From JBKEAJ01 sp047974415 (GTDB taxonomy: Bacteria; Bacteroidota; Bacteroidia; Bacteroidales; Prolixibacteraceae): a DNA stretch of 50,543 nt. A model generated the notes under the pieces. It worked only from the letters and a program-made list of their open reading frames with translations. It was not told where the DNA came from and searched no databases. Where the stretch lies: contig JBKECH010000118.1 of the NCBI GenBank assembly GCA_047974415.1, forward strand, positions 1-50,543. Reading direction: 5' to 3'. Below are positions 35,435 to 43,822 of the stretch, piece by piece (within the stretch, counting starts at the first letter, position 1; the number at the start of each line of letters is the position of its first letter). Made by a program: the position numbers and the translations under genes.

Positions 35435-37060
35435 ATGGGAGCAAAAAATTGTCCGGAAACGCCGAGACAGAAAATGATCAGTATGATGTACATTGTTCTT
35501 ACAGCAATGCTTGCACTGAACGTATCTGCCGAGGTCTTGGACGCATTTAGGGTGGTAAATAGAAACCTTGCCGAAACCTTAGTAAATGTAGCAAGGAAGA
35601 ATGAAACCATAATAAGCCAGTTTAATCAGGCTCTAGGGCAGGATCCAGAAGATGTTGGACCCCTATTGGAAAAAGCAAAAGAGGTGTCGGCAATAACTGA
35701 CGAATTAGTAAATTATGTAGATAGCCTGAAGGTGCACTTGGTTACAGAAGGTGGAGGCGAAAAAGAATCGGCAGATAACCCTCTTGTTGAAAATAGCACT
35801 TACGTGAAATCTCCCGACGGGACAGTGTTCATCGTGTCTAAACCTGACGAACTGAACGTGCCTGAACGTATTCTTGTCGAGAAAGTAGACAAACAAGAAA
35901 GTGGTGGCACTCGTCTTAAAAACAAAATAGTGGAGACTAAGATGGAGTTGATAAAAGCTCTTAATGGCATCGATGCTGATACTGAGGGGCTTAGAGCTGA
36001 AATTGAGAAGGGGCTTAATACCGAAGACCCTCCCAAAGAAGCTGGGGAAGGAAATATTACATGGGAGGTCGACAATTTTAGGGCTAAACCTCTAACAGCT
36101 TGTCTAACAATATTGACAACAATGGAGCTTCAGTCAAGAAATATAGAAACATCAATATTAAATTTCTTGTTTAGTCAGATTGGGTCTAAGGATTTTAAAT
36201 TTAATACGCTGAGCGCACAAGTGTCTTCTGAAAGTAAGATTATTCTTGCAGGTCAGCCTTTTCAGGCAAGTATTTACCTCTCTGCTGTCGACGATACTAA
36301 GTCCCCAACAATAACTGTGGGAGGTGGGAAAATTCCTGTTGAACGAGGTATAGGTAAATACAAAGTTGTTACCTCGTCAGTAGGGCAGTTTAAACGCTCT
36401 GGAAATATTGCAATTACAGGTCCCAAGGGAGATGTGGAAAATCACCCCTTTGAATTAGACTATACCGTAGTGGCACCGTCAGCAACCATATCACCCACAA
36501 AAATGAATGTTCTTTATATGGGAGTTCCTAATCCCATATCGATATCAGGAGGGGGAGTGAGTCCAGATCATTTACGCCCTACTTTTAGCAACATGAGAGC
36601 AGAGAAACAAGATGCAGGATGGGTTGTATTTCCAGAGTCATTGGATGCAGATGGCTCCAAAACAAAAATAAACGTAAGTGCAAATGTCGACGGCTCTTCT
36701 TTTAACCTAGGAGCAATGTCGTTCAGAGTAAAAAAAGTACCAGACCCTGTTCCAATGGTTGCAAATAAGCAAGGTGGCACTATCTCCAAAGCAGAATTTG
36801 CCGTGCAAGATGGTATACTGGCAGTTATGAAAGACTTTGACTTTGCACTTAGCTTTACTGTAACAGGATTTAATGTTAGTATAACCAAAGGCGGTTTTTC
36901 TAATACGTGGCAAAGTAGCAACAATAGATTTACATCAGAAATGAAAACGCAGTTTAATAGCCTCGGTCGTGGAGATGTTGTCTACATAGATAATATCTTT
37001 GCAAAAGGAGGCGATGGTACCACAAGACCATTGCCACCAATAAGCTTTAAAATGCAATAA
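35435..37060 (+). CDS. gldM: T9SS motor/periplasmic shaft protein GldM (PorM)
   Basis: The 541-residue protein has one N-terminal membrane helix (MISMMYIVLTAMLALNVSAE, residues about 14-33), preceded by MGAKNCPETPRQK as in the family. The periplasmic part contains a helical first domain, about residues 40-230, and then three beta domains ending near the C-terminal FAKGGDGTTRPLPPISFKM. It transmits motor movement to the GldK-GldN ring. Length and layout are normal. Confidence 0.95.
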   Translation: MGAKNCPETPRQKMISMMYIVLTAMLALNVSAEVLDAFRVVNRNLAETLVNVARKNETIISQFNQALGQDPEDVGPLLEKAKEVSAITDELVNYVDSLKVHLVTEGGGEKESADNPLVENSTYVKSPDGTVFIVSKPDELNVPERILVEKVDKQESGGTRLKNKIVETKMELIKALNGIDADTEGLRAEIEKGLNTEDPPKEAGEGNITWEVDNFRAKPLTACLTILTTMELQSRNIETSILNFLFSQIGSKDFKFNTLSAQVSSESKIILAGQPFQASIYLSAVDDTKSPTITVGGGKIPVERGIGKYKVVTSSVGQFKRSGNIAITGPKGDVENHPFELDYTVVAPSATISPTKMNVLYMGVPNPISISGGGVSPDHLRPTFSNMRAEKQDAGWVVFPESLDADGSKTKINVSANVDGSSFNLGAMSFRVKKVPDPVPMVANKQGGTISKAEFAVQDGILAVMKDFDFALSFTVTGFNVSITKGGFSNTWQSSNNRFTSEMKTQFNSLGRGDVVYIDNIFAKGGDGTTRPLPPISFKMQ

Positions 37061-37158
37061 TGTTATTTATATAAAAACAGTAGTCATTCCAATATCCTCA
37101 ATTAGTGGATATTGGAGCGACTCTTGTTAATGAGAACGGTAGAATTAAGATTTTGTGT

Positions 37159-38016
37159 ATGAACAGATTTGGATTGATATTATTATTGGCTTTGCCTCTG
37201 TTTTCTATGTCGAGAATAGAATGCGAGGCACAAGCAATGGACCAGCTTTTTCAAAATAAAAGTATAAAAGAAAGAATACCATTGCCATTACCATCAGTCG
37301 ATGAGTCAGATATACGTTGGAGAAAAACTTTCTGGCGGATAATAGATGTCAGAGAAAAAATGAATCAACGGCTTTATCTTCCACTTGAGAAAACAGAAGG
37401 TCGTAACAGCCTAATTAATGTAATATTGAGTGGTATAAAAACAGGCGAACTAATTGCTTATGATGCTCGTAATCAGGCTGATGATTTTAAAAAGCCAATG
37501 ACTCTAGATGAGGTGTATGGACAACTAGGTTCGGGCTCTAAAGTTATAGAGAAAGTGAACTTTGAAACAGGAGAAACCGAAAAAGTTACAGTCGAAGGGT
37601 CTGTTCGTACCGATGAAATATACCAGTACATGATAAAAGAGGTCTGGTACCTAGACAAAAGGACTTCAATGTTTAGGTGTAGAGTCGTAGGTATTTGTCC
37701 TATCAGAGAGTTTTATAGAGACGGAGCCGAAGAAACTCCAGAAAACATTCAAAGAACATTAGTATGTTGGATACATTACCCCGAAGCCCGAGCCCTATTA
37801 GCACGTAGCGAGGTGTTTAATAGAGACAACCAAGCAGCACCGTTTTCGTACGATGACCTTTTTATTAACCGGTACTTTAGTTCCTACATTGTAAAAGAAA
37901 GCTCCGATCTAGACAGGTATATATGGGAATATAAATCGGGAAGAGAAGCGATGAGAGAGTCGGAAGAGATTGAGAATAAGCTGTTTAACTTTGAACAGGA
38001 CCTTTGGGAATATTAA
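37159..38016 (+). CDS. gldN: T9SS ring protein GldN (PorN)
   Basis: The 285-residue periplasmic partner of GldK has a signal peptide starting MNRFGLILLLALPLFSM. Family features include DIRWRKTFWRIIDVREKMN near residue 52, EVWYLDKRTSMFRCRVVGICP near residue 173, and YDDLFINRYFSSYIVKES near residue 231. The longer frame from 37105 would mask the signal peptide. About 100 bases lie between it and gldM; the second gldK follows after 82 bases. Confidence 0.93.
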   Translation: MNRFGLILLLALPLFSMSRIECEAQAMDQLFQNKSIKERIPLPLPSVDESDIRWRKTFWRIIDVREKMNQRLYLPLEKTEGRNSLINVILSGIKTGELIAYDARNQADDFKKPMTLDEVYGQLGSGSKVIEKVNFETGETEKVTVEGSVRTDEIYQYMIKEVWYLDKRTSMFRCRVVGICPIREFYRDGAEETPENIQRTLVCWIHYPEARALLARSEVFNRDNQAAPFSYDDLFINRYFSSYIVKESSDLDRYIWEYKSGREAMRESEEIENKLFNFEQDLWEY

Positions 38017-38098
38017 AAAATCTCAGAGAACGTCTGTCGGGAAACAGACTATTATGCTTTCCTTATTTGAACTGATTTAGTGTTTAATAGATACTTTT

Positions 38099-39466
38099 AT
38101 GCTTAGAATAGTCTGTATATTGATGTCTGTAATGGTGTTTGCCTCCTGTGGTTTTTTGAAGCTGAACGATAAGCCCGAACGAAAGTATGAGTTAGTCGGA
38201 CAGCGAAAAAGTAAGCAATGGTTTGAAACTCTGCCCTATGGGATGACTTTTGTTCCAAGAGGTAGTTATAAAATGGGGCAAAACGACGAAGAACCATTAT
38301 TCCAAATGAGGGGGCTGAAACAAGTTACTATTGATGCATTTTGGATTGACGAGACTGAAATTACAAATGCTGAATATAAGCAGTTTATCGAATATGTGAA
38401 AGATAAAACAGCTCGCGAAGTGTTAAGCAAGTCCTTCCCTGAGTTTATGATTACAGAGGATGAAAAAGGAAACCCAATAGACCCTCCAAAAGTTAATTTT
38501 GATATTAAAATAGATTTTAGTGACCCCGAGATAATGCAAGCCTTAGAACCTATGTGTTATGATGTGTATGACCGATTGTCAATTCACGATATGGAAATTG
38601 ACAATAGGGCTCTGAAATATACACATTATTGGATTGATTATAGGCAAGCAGCAAAGGTGTCTAATACCTATGATTATAAAACCAAAACTTACAGTGGTAG
38701 CTTTGTTAACGCAGATGGGGAAACAGTGTCGGTCAGTGGACGCAAAGATTTTGTTAGGAAAGAAGACGCCTATATATATCCAGATACACTATGCTGGGTC
38801 AGAGACTATGAGTATTCGTATAATGAACCTCTAACAAGGAACTACTTCTCGCACCCTGGATTTGATGAATACCCTGTTGTCGGCATTACATGGAAACAAG
38901 CAAAGTCCTTTTGCCATTGGCGCACGCAGTATATGAATGATTATCTTGAAAGTAAAGGGCAGGGACAAGCATTCAACTATAGGTTGCCAACAGAAGCGGA
39001 GTGGGAATATGCAGCACGAGGAGGCTTAGAGGGTTCAATATATCCATGGGGAGCATATTATGCAAAAAATTGCGACGGCTGTCTTCTTGCAAACTTTAAA
39101 CCAATGCGCGGAAATTATATAGACGATACAGACCAAGGTGCAACAACAGTATCAGTTGCATCCTATAACCCTAATGGATACGGAATATACGACATGGCAG
39201 GAAATGTGGCAGAATGGACAGAAGACGCATACTCAGAAGTTTCTACGGCTTTTATAAACGATTTTAACCCATCTCTTACTTATGATGCTAAGCCTGGAGA
39301 CCCCCCCGCAATGAGAAGAAAGGTAGTAAGAGGAGGCTCATGGAAAGACCCAAAAGACTTTATAAGGGTTTATACGCGCGATTATGAATACCAAGACACA
39401 ACACGTGCGTATATTGGGTTCAGATGTCTGAGAAGTTCTCTTAGAGATGAGCTGATAAGAGACTAG
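38099..39466 (+). CDS. Second GldK-like lipoprotein (paralogue)
   Basis: The 455-residue lipoprotein has a signal ending VFASC. It is strongly similar to GldK at 33019-34407 along its whole length; both have DAFWIDETEITN, YWxDYRQAAKVS, YPDTLCWxRDY, HPGFDxYPVVG, EAEWEYAARGG and DMAGNVAEWTE. It is a tandem-type duplication placed after gldN, with diverged flanks. It may be an alternative ring subunit or a GldJ-like partner, but the close likeness to GldK favours a duplicated gldK. The gene ends 18 bases before the convergent manC. Confidence 0.88.
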   Translation: MLRIVCILMSVMVFASCGFLKLNDKPERKYELVGQRKSKQWFETLPYGMTFVPRGSYKMGQNDEEPLFQMRGLKQVTIDAFWIDETEITNAEYKQFIEYVKDKTAREVLSKSFPEFMITEDEKGNPIDPPKVNFDIKIDFSDPEIMQALEPMCYDVYDRLSIHDMEIDNRALKYTHYWIDYRQAAKVSNTYDYKTKTYSGSFVNADGETVSVSGRKDFVRKEDAYIYPDTLCWVRDYEYSYNEPLTRNYFSHPGFDEYPVVGITWKQAKSFCHWRTQYMNDYLESKGQGQAFNYRLPTEAEWEYAARGGLEGSIYPWGAYYAKNCDGCLLANFKPMRGNYIDDTDQGATTVSVASYNPNGYGIYDMAGNVAEWTEDAYSEVSTAFINDFNPSLTYDAKPGDPPAMRRKVVRGGSWKDPKDFIRVYTRDYEYQDTTRAYIGFRCLRSSLRDELIRD

Positions 39467-39484
39467 TCTCTGCACATGAAAAAA

Positions 39485-40567
39485 TTACAGGTATTTGTCG
39501 CCACTACTGCTCTCTAGGGTAGATATAAAATGCTTCAGTTTTTTTTCATTCTCCTTTTTGCATATTAATAAAACATCGTCGGTGTCTGCAATAATATAGT
39601 CGTCAAGATTGTCGAATATGTATGCTTTGCCCTCTATTCCTCTGAAAACACAGTTCTCGCTATCAAAAAAATATGTTTCCTTACCTATGCTGTTGTTCTT
39701 GTCGCTATCATTCTTAGTTAGATAGAGTGCTTTCCAGGTGCCAAGGTCGCTCCACCCAATGTCACAGCACAAAACTCTCACATTGCTAGCCTTCTCCATT
39801 ATTCCGTAGTCAATAGATATGTTAGTACATGCCGAATATACCTCATTTATCTGCCTCTCACTTATGTCTTTTATGTTCTTCGGGAGCATGTTAAATAAGT
39901 CGTGCGTCTCAGGGAGATGTTGTTTAAACGCTGTTTGTATTGTTTTTACATTCCATAAGAAAATCCCTGAGTTCCAGTAAAAATCACCTAAGTCAACAAG
40001 CTTTTTTGCCATTTCCTCATTTGGCTTTTCTATGAAAGTCTTTACATGATATTCGTTGTCTATACATGAACTGGAGATTTTATCGCCTACCTGAATATAT
40101 CCATAACCAGTTTCAGCTCTAGAAGGAGTAATACCAATGGTCAGTATTGCATTGCTATTGCTAACAATGGCAATACCATTATTAAGCTGTTTTGTAAACT
40201 CGCCTTCTTTTAAAATAAGATGGTCTGCTGGAGATACTATGATATTGGCATCAGGATTTATCCTTTCAATTATTGCGGAAGCATAAGCAATACATGGTCC
40301 CGTGTTTCTCCTGGCAGGCTCTAATAATATTTGCCTCGGACTAAGCATGGGTAATTGTTCTTCTGTTAGACTCTTGTAGGCTTCGCTAGTAACAATAAAA
40401 ATATTCTCTTCTGGACAAACCGATGATAATCGTCTGAATGCCATTTGTATAAAAGACTCGTTGGTGTCTAGCACATCCAAAAACTGCTTCGGGCGTTTTT
40501 GTCTACTCAATGGCCAAAATCGACTCCCAATACCTCCTGCCATTATTACTGCAAAGTTGTTGTTCAT
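39485..40567 (-). CDS. manC: Mannose-1-phosphate guanylyltransferase
   Basis: The 360-residue enzyme makes GDP-mannose from mannose-1-phosphate and GTP for surface glycans. It starts MNNNFAVIMAGGIGSRFWPLSR, the nucleotide-binding motif, with KRPKQFLDVL, LLEPARRNTGPCIAYA near residue 82, VSPADHLI near residue 110, and FIEKPNEEMA with FYWNSGIFLWN near residue 200. It lacks the C-terminal isomerase domain of bifunctional enzymes. The longer frame to 40681 adds 38 atypical residues, so 40567 is preferred. Confidence 0.93.
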   Translation of the reverse strand: MNNNFAVIMAGGIGSRFWPLSRQKRPKQFLDVLDTNESFIQMAFRRLSSVCPEENIFIVTSEAYKSLTEEQLPMLSPRQILLEPARRNTGPCIAYASAIIERINPDANIIVSPADHLILKEGEFTKQLNNGIAIVSNSNAILTIGITPSRAETGYGYIQVGDKISSSCIDNEYHVKTFIEKPNEEMAKKLVDLGDFYWNSGIFLWNVKTIQTAFKQHLPETHDLFNMLPKNIKDISERQINEVYSACTNISIDYGIMEKASNVRVLCCDIGWSDLGTWKALYLTKNDSDKNNSIGKETYFFDSENCVFRGIEGKAYIFDNLDDYIIADTDDVLLICKKENEKKLKHFISTLESSSGDKYL

Positions 40568-40725
40568 GATATGTGATTTTATTAACTCCAAAGGTAGTAT
40601 TTTTTCTTGGTTTTCATCCAAAATAGCACACCAGAACATTGCCGCGATTAAATAGAACTCCTGCATTATGCATTGGAGCACGTAGCAGGTAAACTAGCGA
40701 TATTCGTGGTTAAATCCTTTCCCCC

Positions 40726-40744
40726 CTCGGGCTTATTGCCCGAG
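40726..40744. other. Perfect inverted repeat in a divergent intergenic region
   Basis: ctcgggc-ttatt-gcccgag has a 7-bp GC-rich stem. It lies between the divergent manC and mlaE-like genes and is not followed by a T run, so it is unlikely to be a terminator. It may be a protein-binding site or RNA leader hairpin. The roughly 327-base gap (40568-40894) otherwise holds only a MITE relic. Confidence 0.35.
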
Positions 40745-40808
40745 ACTACAATAATGTCATCCCTTCGAGTCACAAGCCTAAACTCAGCAAACTATAAACC
40801 TTGACATT

Positions 40809-40840
40809 AGGCAGATATTGGACATTATAGGCATATTCTA
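40809..40840 (-). repeat. One-ended relic of the MITE family
   Basis: The bases aggcagatattggacattataggca match the family end (cgcagatattggactttatagacag) with a few changes. Neither the interior nor the other end is present. It lies 55 bases before the mlaE-like start. Confidence 0.4.
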
Positions 40841-40894
40841 ACAAGATTAATATTACCTTTGTCAGCAGAATGTTATTTATATAATGCGTTGTAT

Positions 40895-41638
40895 ATGCTG
40901 AAAACACTGGAAACAATTGGACAATATTCCTTGATGCTCAAAAATCTTGTTTCGAAGCCCCTTAATCTTAGTTTTTTTTGGAAACAAGTTTTTACAGAAA
41001 TAGAAAGCCTTGGTATGCGCTCCATCTGGTTGGTTATAATGATTTCCTCTTTCTCTGGTGGAATATTAACAATGCAGATGTCTTATAACCTTGACAATGG
41101 GCTGCTACCTAGAACATTGATAGGACTAGCAACTCGCGACAGTATACTTCTAGAGTTCTCCTCAACAATACTAGGATTATTGTTAGCAGGAAAGATCGGT
41201 TCATATATTACCTCGCAGATTGGTACCATGAGAGTTACTGAACAAATAGATGCATTGGAAGTGATGGGTGTTAATTCTATATCGCATCTGATACTTCCAA
41301 AAGTCGTTGCAGTGGTTTTTATGTTCCCCCTTTTCAATGCGCTCAGTATAATAATGGGATTACTAGGAGGGCTGCTTATCGGACCGCTTACAGGAGCTAT
41401 CGCTATTGCTGATTATCTGGAAGGAATACGATATCTATTTGACCCCTACTACGTAACATTCTCATTTATTAAAACAGTGTTCTATTCGCTTATAATTGTT
41501 ACCGTATCCGCATATTTTGGATACTATGTAAAAGGAGGCTCTGTCGAGGTGGGTAACGCTAGCACCAAAGCAGTAGTGAACTCAATGATGCTAATTATTG
41601 TCGCCGACCTTATATTAACTTTATTATTGATGACATGA
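40895..41638 (+). CDS. MlaE-type ABC transporter permease
   Basis: The 247-residue inner-membrane permease has about five hydrophobic segments and the family stretch IWLVIMISSFSGGILTMQMSY near residue 48, followed by GLLLAGKIGSYITSQIGTMRVTEQIDALEVMG near residue 95. Such permeases move phospholipids between the membranes. It overlaps the ATPase gene by four bases. A start at 40859 is possible, but adds twelve residues not typical of the family. No MCE-domain (MlaD) gene follows, so the partner must be elsewhere. Confidence 0.88.
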   Translation: MLKTLETIGQYSLMLKNLVSKPLNLSFFWKQVFTEIESLGMRSIWLVIMISSFSGGILTMQMSYNLDNGLLPRTLIGLATRDSILLEFSSTILGLLLAGKIGSYITSQIGTMRVTEQIDALEVMGVNSISHLILPKVVAVVFMFPLFNALSIIMGLLGGLLIGPLTGAIAIADYLEGIRYLFDPYYVTFSFIKTVFYSLIIVTVSAYFGYYVKGGSVEVGNASTKAVVNSMMLIIVADLILTLLLMT

Positions 41639-42390
41639 TAAAAGTCCAAAGTTTAAATAAATCATTTGGCGACAAGCATGTGCTTAAAGACATCAGTTGT
41701 GTGTTCCAAGATGCTAAAGTCAATCTTATTATAGGTCAGAGTGGCTCTGGTAAAACGGTGCTTGTGAAGTCTTTAACAGGGCTTGTAGAGCCCGATTCGG
41801 GGAGCGTGTACTATGATGATAAAGACCTTGTTGCAATGAGTCCCAAAGAGAAGAAGAATCTAAGAAAAGAGTTGGGCATGGTATTTCAAGGAGGAGCACT
41901 CTTTGATTCGATTAATGTAGAAGATAATGTCAGATTCCCCCTCGAAATGTTTTCTAAAATGAGTAAGATCGAGATGCAGAAGAGAGTCGATTTCTGCCTT
42001 GATAGGGTAGGTGTAGATGCTGCCAAATCTTTGCCAGCTGAAATTAGTGGAGGAATGCAAAAGAGAGTGGCAATTGCACGAGCCATCGCCCTAAACCCCC
42101 AATACTTATTTTGCGATGAGCCTAACTCCGGATTAGACCCCCAAACCTCTAAAAAGATAGATGAGCTATTGTCTGAGATTACCCACGATTTTGGTATCAC
42201 AACGGTTATCAATACTCATGATATGAACTCTGTTGTAGAAATTGGAGAATGCATAGTATTCCTAAATAGAGGTCAAATAGCCTGGCGAGGAGAGGGTTCA
42301 ACAATATTTGAATCGGACAACGAAATGCTCAAAGAATTTATATTTGCAAACAAGCAACTAAAAGAACTGCGAGACCTCAAGAAGAAATAG
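41635..42390 (+). CDS. MlaF-type ABC transporter ATP-binding protein
   Basis: The 251-residue ATPase has Walker A GQSGSGKTVL (about residues 34-43), Q-loop MVFQGGALFDS, signature ISGGMQKRVAIARA, Walker B QYLFCDEPNSGLDP, and the switch histidine in INTHDM. It drives the neighbouring permease. The start overlaps the permease stop (ATGA), implying coupled translation. The operon appears to end here, followed by a MITE relic and a convergent biotin ligase gene. Confidence 0.92.
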   Translation: MIKVQSLNKSFGDKHVLKDISCVFQDAKVNLIIGQSGSGKTVLVKSLTGLVEPDSGSVYYDDKDLVAMSPKEKKNLRKELGMVFQGGALFDSINVEDNVRFPLEMFSKMSKIEMQKRVDFCLDRVGVDAAKSLPAEISGGMQKRVAIARAIALNPQYLFCDEPNSGLDPQTSKKIDELLSEITHDFGITTVINTHDMNSVVEIGECIVFLNRGQIAWRGEGSTIFESDNEMLKEFIFANKQLKELRDLKKK

Positions 42391-42472
42391 AATGCCGAGA
42401 ATCTGAGCAAGAAAATAAAGCCCCAAAAGGTAGGGGTGAATATGCCTGCCTTAGTAGTTGGAGTGGTATTGT

Positions 42473-42506
42473 TAACGCAGATATTGGGCTTTATAAGACG
42501 GCCTCT
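42473..42506 (-). repeat. One-ended relic of the MITE family
   Basis: The bases taacgcagatattgggcttt onward match the end of MITE copy A closely (taacgcagatattggacttt), ending gcctct. The remaining part of the element is not recognisable. It lies between the convergent mlaF-like and biotin ligase genes. Confidence 0.5.
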
Positions 42507-42580
42507 TCTTCTGTATTACTTCGTATCATGTTTATTTTCATTTGTGTTATTTCTCCATGTTTTGGGGCAATCCATGAACT

Positions 42581-43333
42581 CTAAATAATGAACTCTACTT
42601 CTTTAAAATTAAACTCTCGGCATTTATTTAGCTTGTCTAAAATTTGCAATTGCCCAATGTCATTTATCCCTATTATCTTACCGCTAAACCTTGTGTTGTT
42701 TGTATTGTCAATAAACTCATGAGTCTCGCCATTCCTATATAGCTTGGCAAGGTAACAGTGCTTCAGGTGTTTGTACTCCTTATTGACTAAAGCAGTGTAA
42801 AAATAATTCATGTTCTCCATCAGCTGCGACAGAACCTCGTCGATGGGCACTTTTGTACCGCTGCTTGAACAAATAGACGTGGGGTTCGGAATATTTTTAG
42901 AAAAACTTACTTGATTTACATTTAGACCAATGCCTATAATACTCTTGCTTATGTTAGCGCCATTAATAGTATTTTCTATAAGTATGCCACAAACCTTCTT
43001 GTTTTCAATGTAAATATCGTTGGGCCATTTTATATGGCATTTACTTACGGTGTATTTCTGAACAGTATGGCATATTGATAAAGAGCTAAAAATATTGAGC
43101 ATGAAGTGTCCTGGCGCAGTTATGTCTTTATGTTTTAATATGACTGACAGTGTAAGATTCTTGCCAGGCTCACTTTCCCAAGAATTGCCTCGTTGTCCGC
43201 GCCCAATAGTCTGGGTTGGTGTCAAAATGACAGTGCCATGTGTCGCTTTGTCGCCCTTTAGTTGGTTGGCATAGTTGTTGGTCGAGTCTACCTCGGCTAA
43301 GGTTATTATATTTCTGCCAATTATGTTGTTCAT
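42581..43333 (-). CDS. birA: Biotin-[acetyl-CoA-carboxylase] ligase
   Basis: The 250-residue enzyme attaches biotin to carboxylase carrier domains. Motifs include LAEVDSTNNYANQL near residue 12, GRGQRGNSWESEPGKNLTLS near residue 44, and HIKWPNDIYIENKKVCGILIE near residue 98. The N-terminal helix-turn-helix of E. coli BirA is absent, so it is a ligase only. It is divergent from rsfS by less than 100 bases. Confidence 0.93.
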   Translation of the reverse strand: MNNIIGRNIITLAEVDSTNNYANQLKGDKATHGTVILTPTQTIGRGQRGNSWESEPGKNLTLSVILKHKDITAPGHFMLNIFSSLSICHTVQKYTVSKCHIKWPNDIYIENKKVCGILIENTINGANISKSIIGIGLNVNQVSFSKNIPNPTSICSSSGTKVPIDEVLSQLMENMNYFYTALVNKEYKHLKHCYLAKLYRNGETHEFIDNTNNTRFSGKIIGINDIGQLQILDKLNKCREFNFKEVEFII

Positions 43334-43399
43334 AGAGTTTTATTTTAGACTTAATAGCATATATGCAGGATTTAAACTCCTTTAAATGCCGATTTTACC

Positions 43400-43407
43400 T
43401 ATCTTTG
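43400..43407 (+). promoter_or_regulatory. -7 promoter element for rsfS-ftsH
   Basis: TATCTTTG fits TAnnTTTG. It lies inside the frame that begins at the ATG 43386, so it argues for the downstream GTG (43428) as the rsfS start. No clear -33 TTG is seen. Confidence 0.4.
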
Positions 43408-43427
43408 CAAAGATAAAATATTTAGAT

Positions 43428-43784
43428 GTGAACGACGATAAGAAATTGATAGAATCCATAATTGAAGGAATAAGGAAGAATAAAGGTCAGAAAATTGCAG
43501 TAATTGATTTTCTGAAAATTAATCATAGCGAATACACCAACTTTATCATTTGCCAAGGTCGCTCAAATACACAAGTGTCTGCTATTGCAGGCTCAGTAGA
43601 GCAAAACGTTAAAGACGAGCTGGGGGAAATGCCAACTAGAGTAGAAGGTAAGCAACAAGGGCATTGGGTGTTAATTAGTTATGGAAACATAATTGTTCAT
43701 GTGTTCAGAGAGGAAGCTCGCGAGTTCTATAACCTTGAAGGCCTGTGGGCAGATGCCGACATAGTAAATCTTAAAGATGAGTAA
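43428..43784 (+). CDS. rsfS: Ribosomal silencing factor RsfS
   Basis: The 118-residue protein binds L14 on the large subunit and blocks subunit joining when nutrients are scarce. Family features are GQKIAVIDFLKINHSEYTNFIICQGRSNTQVSAIA-type sequence in the first half and HWVLISYGNIIVHVF and REFYNLEGLWADAD in the second. The GTG at 43428 gives normal length and follows a promoter element; the ATG at 43386 would add 14 residues and place the promoter inside the gene. ftsH follows after 38 bases, a common Bacteroidota order. Confidence 0.9.
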   Translation: MNDDKKLIESIIEGIRKNKGQKIAVIDFLKINHSEYTNFIICQGRSNTQVSAIAGSVEQNVKDELGEMPTRVEGKQQGHWVLISYGNIIVHVFREEAREFYNLEGLWADADIVNLKDE

Positions 43785-43822
43785 AGCAGGTGATAAACGC
43801 AAAATTAAAGTAAAAACAGATA

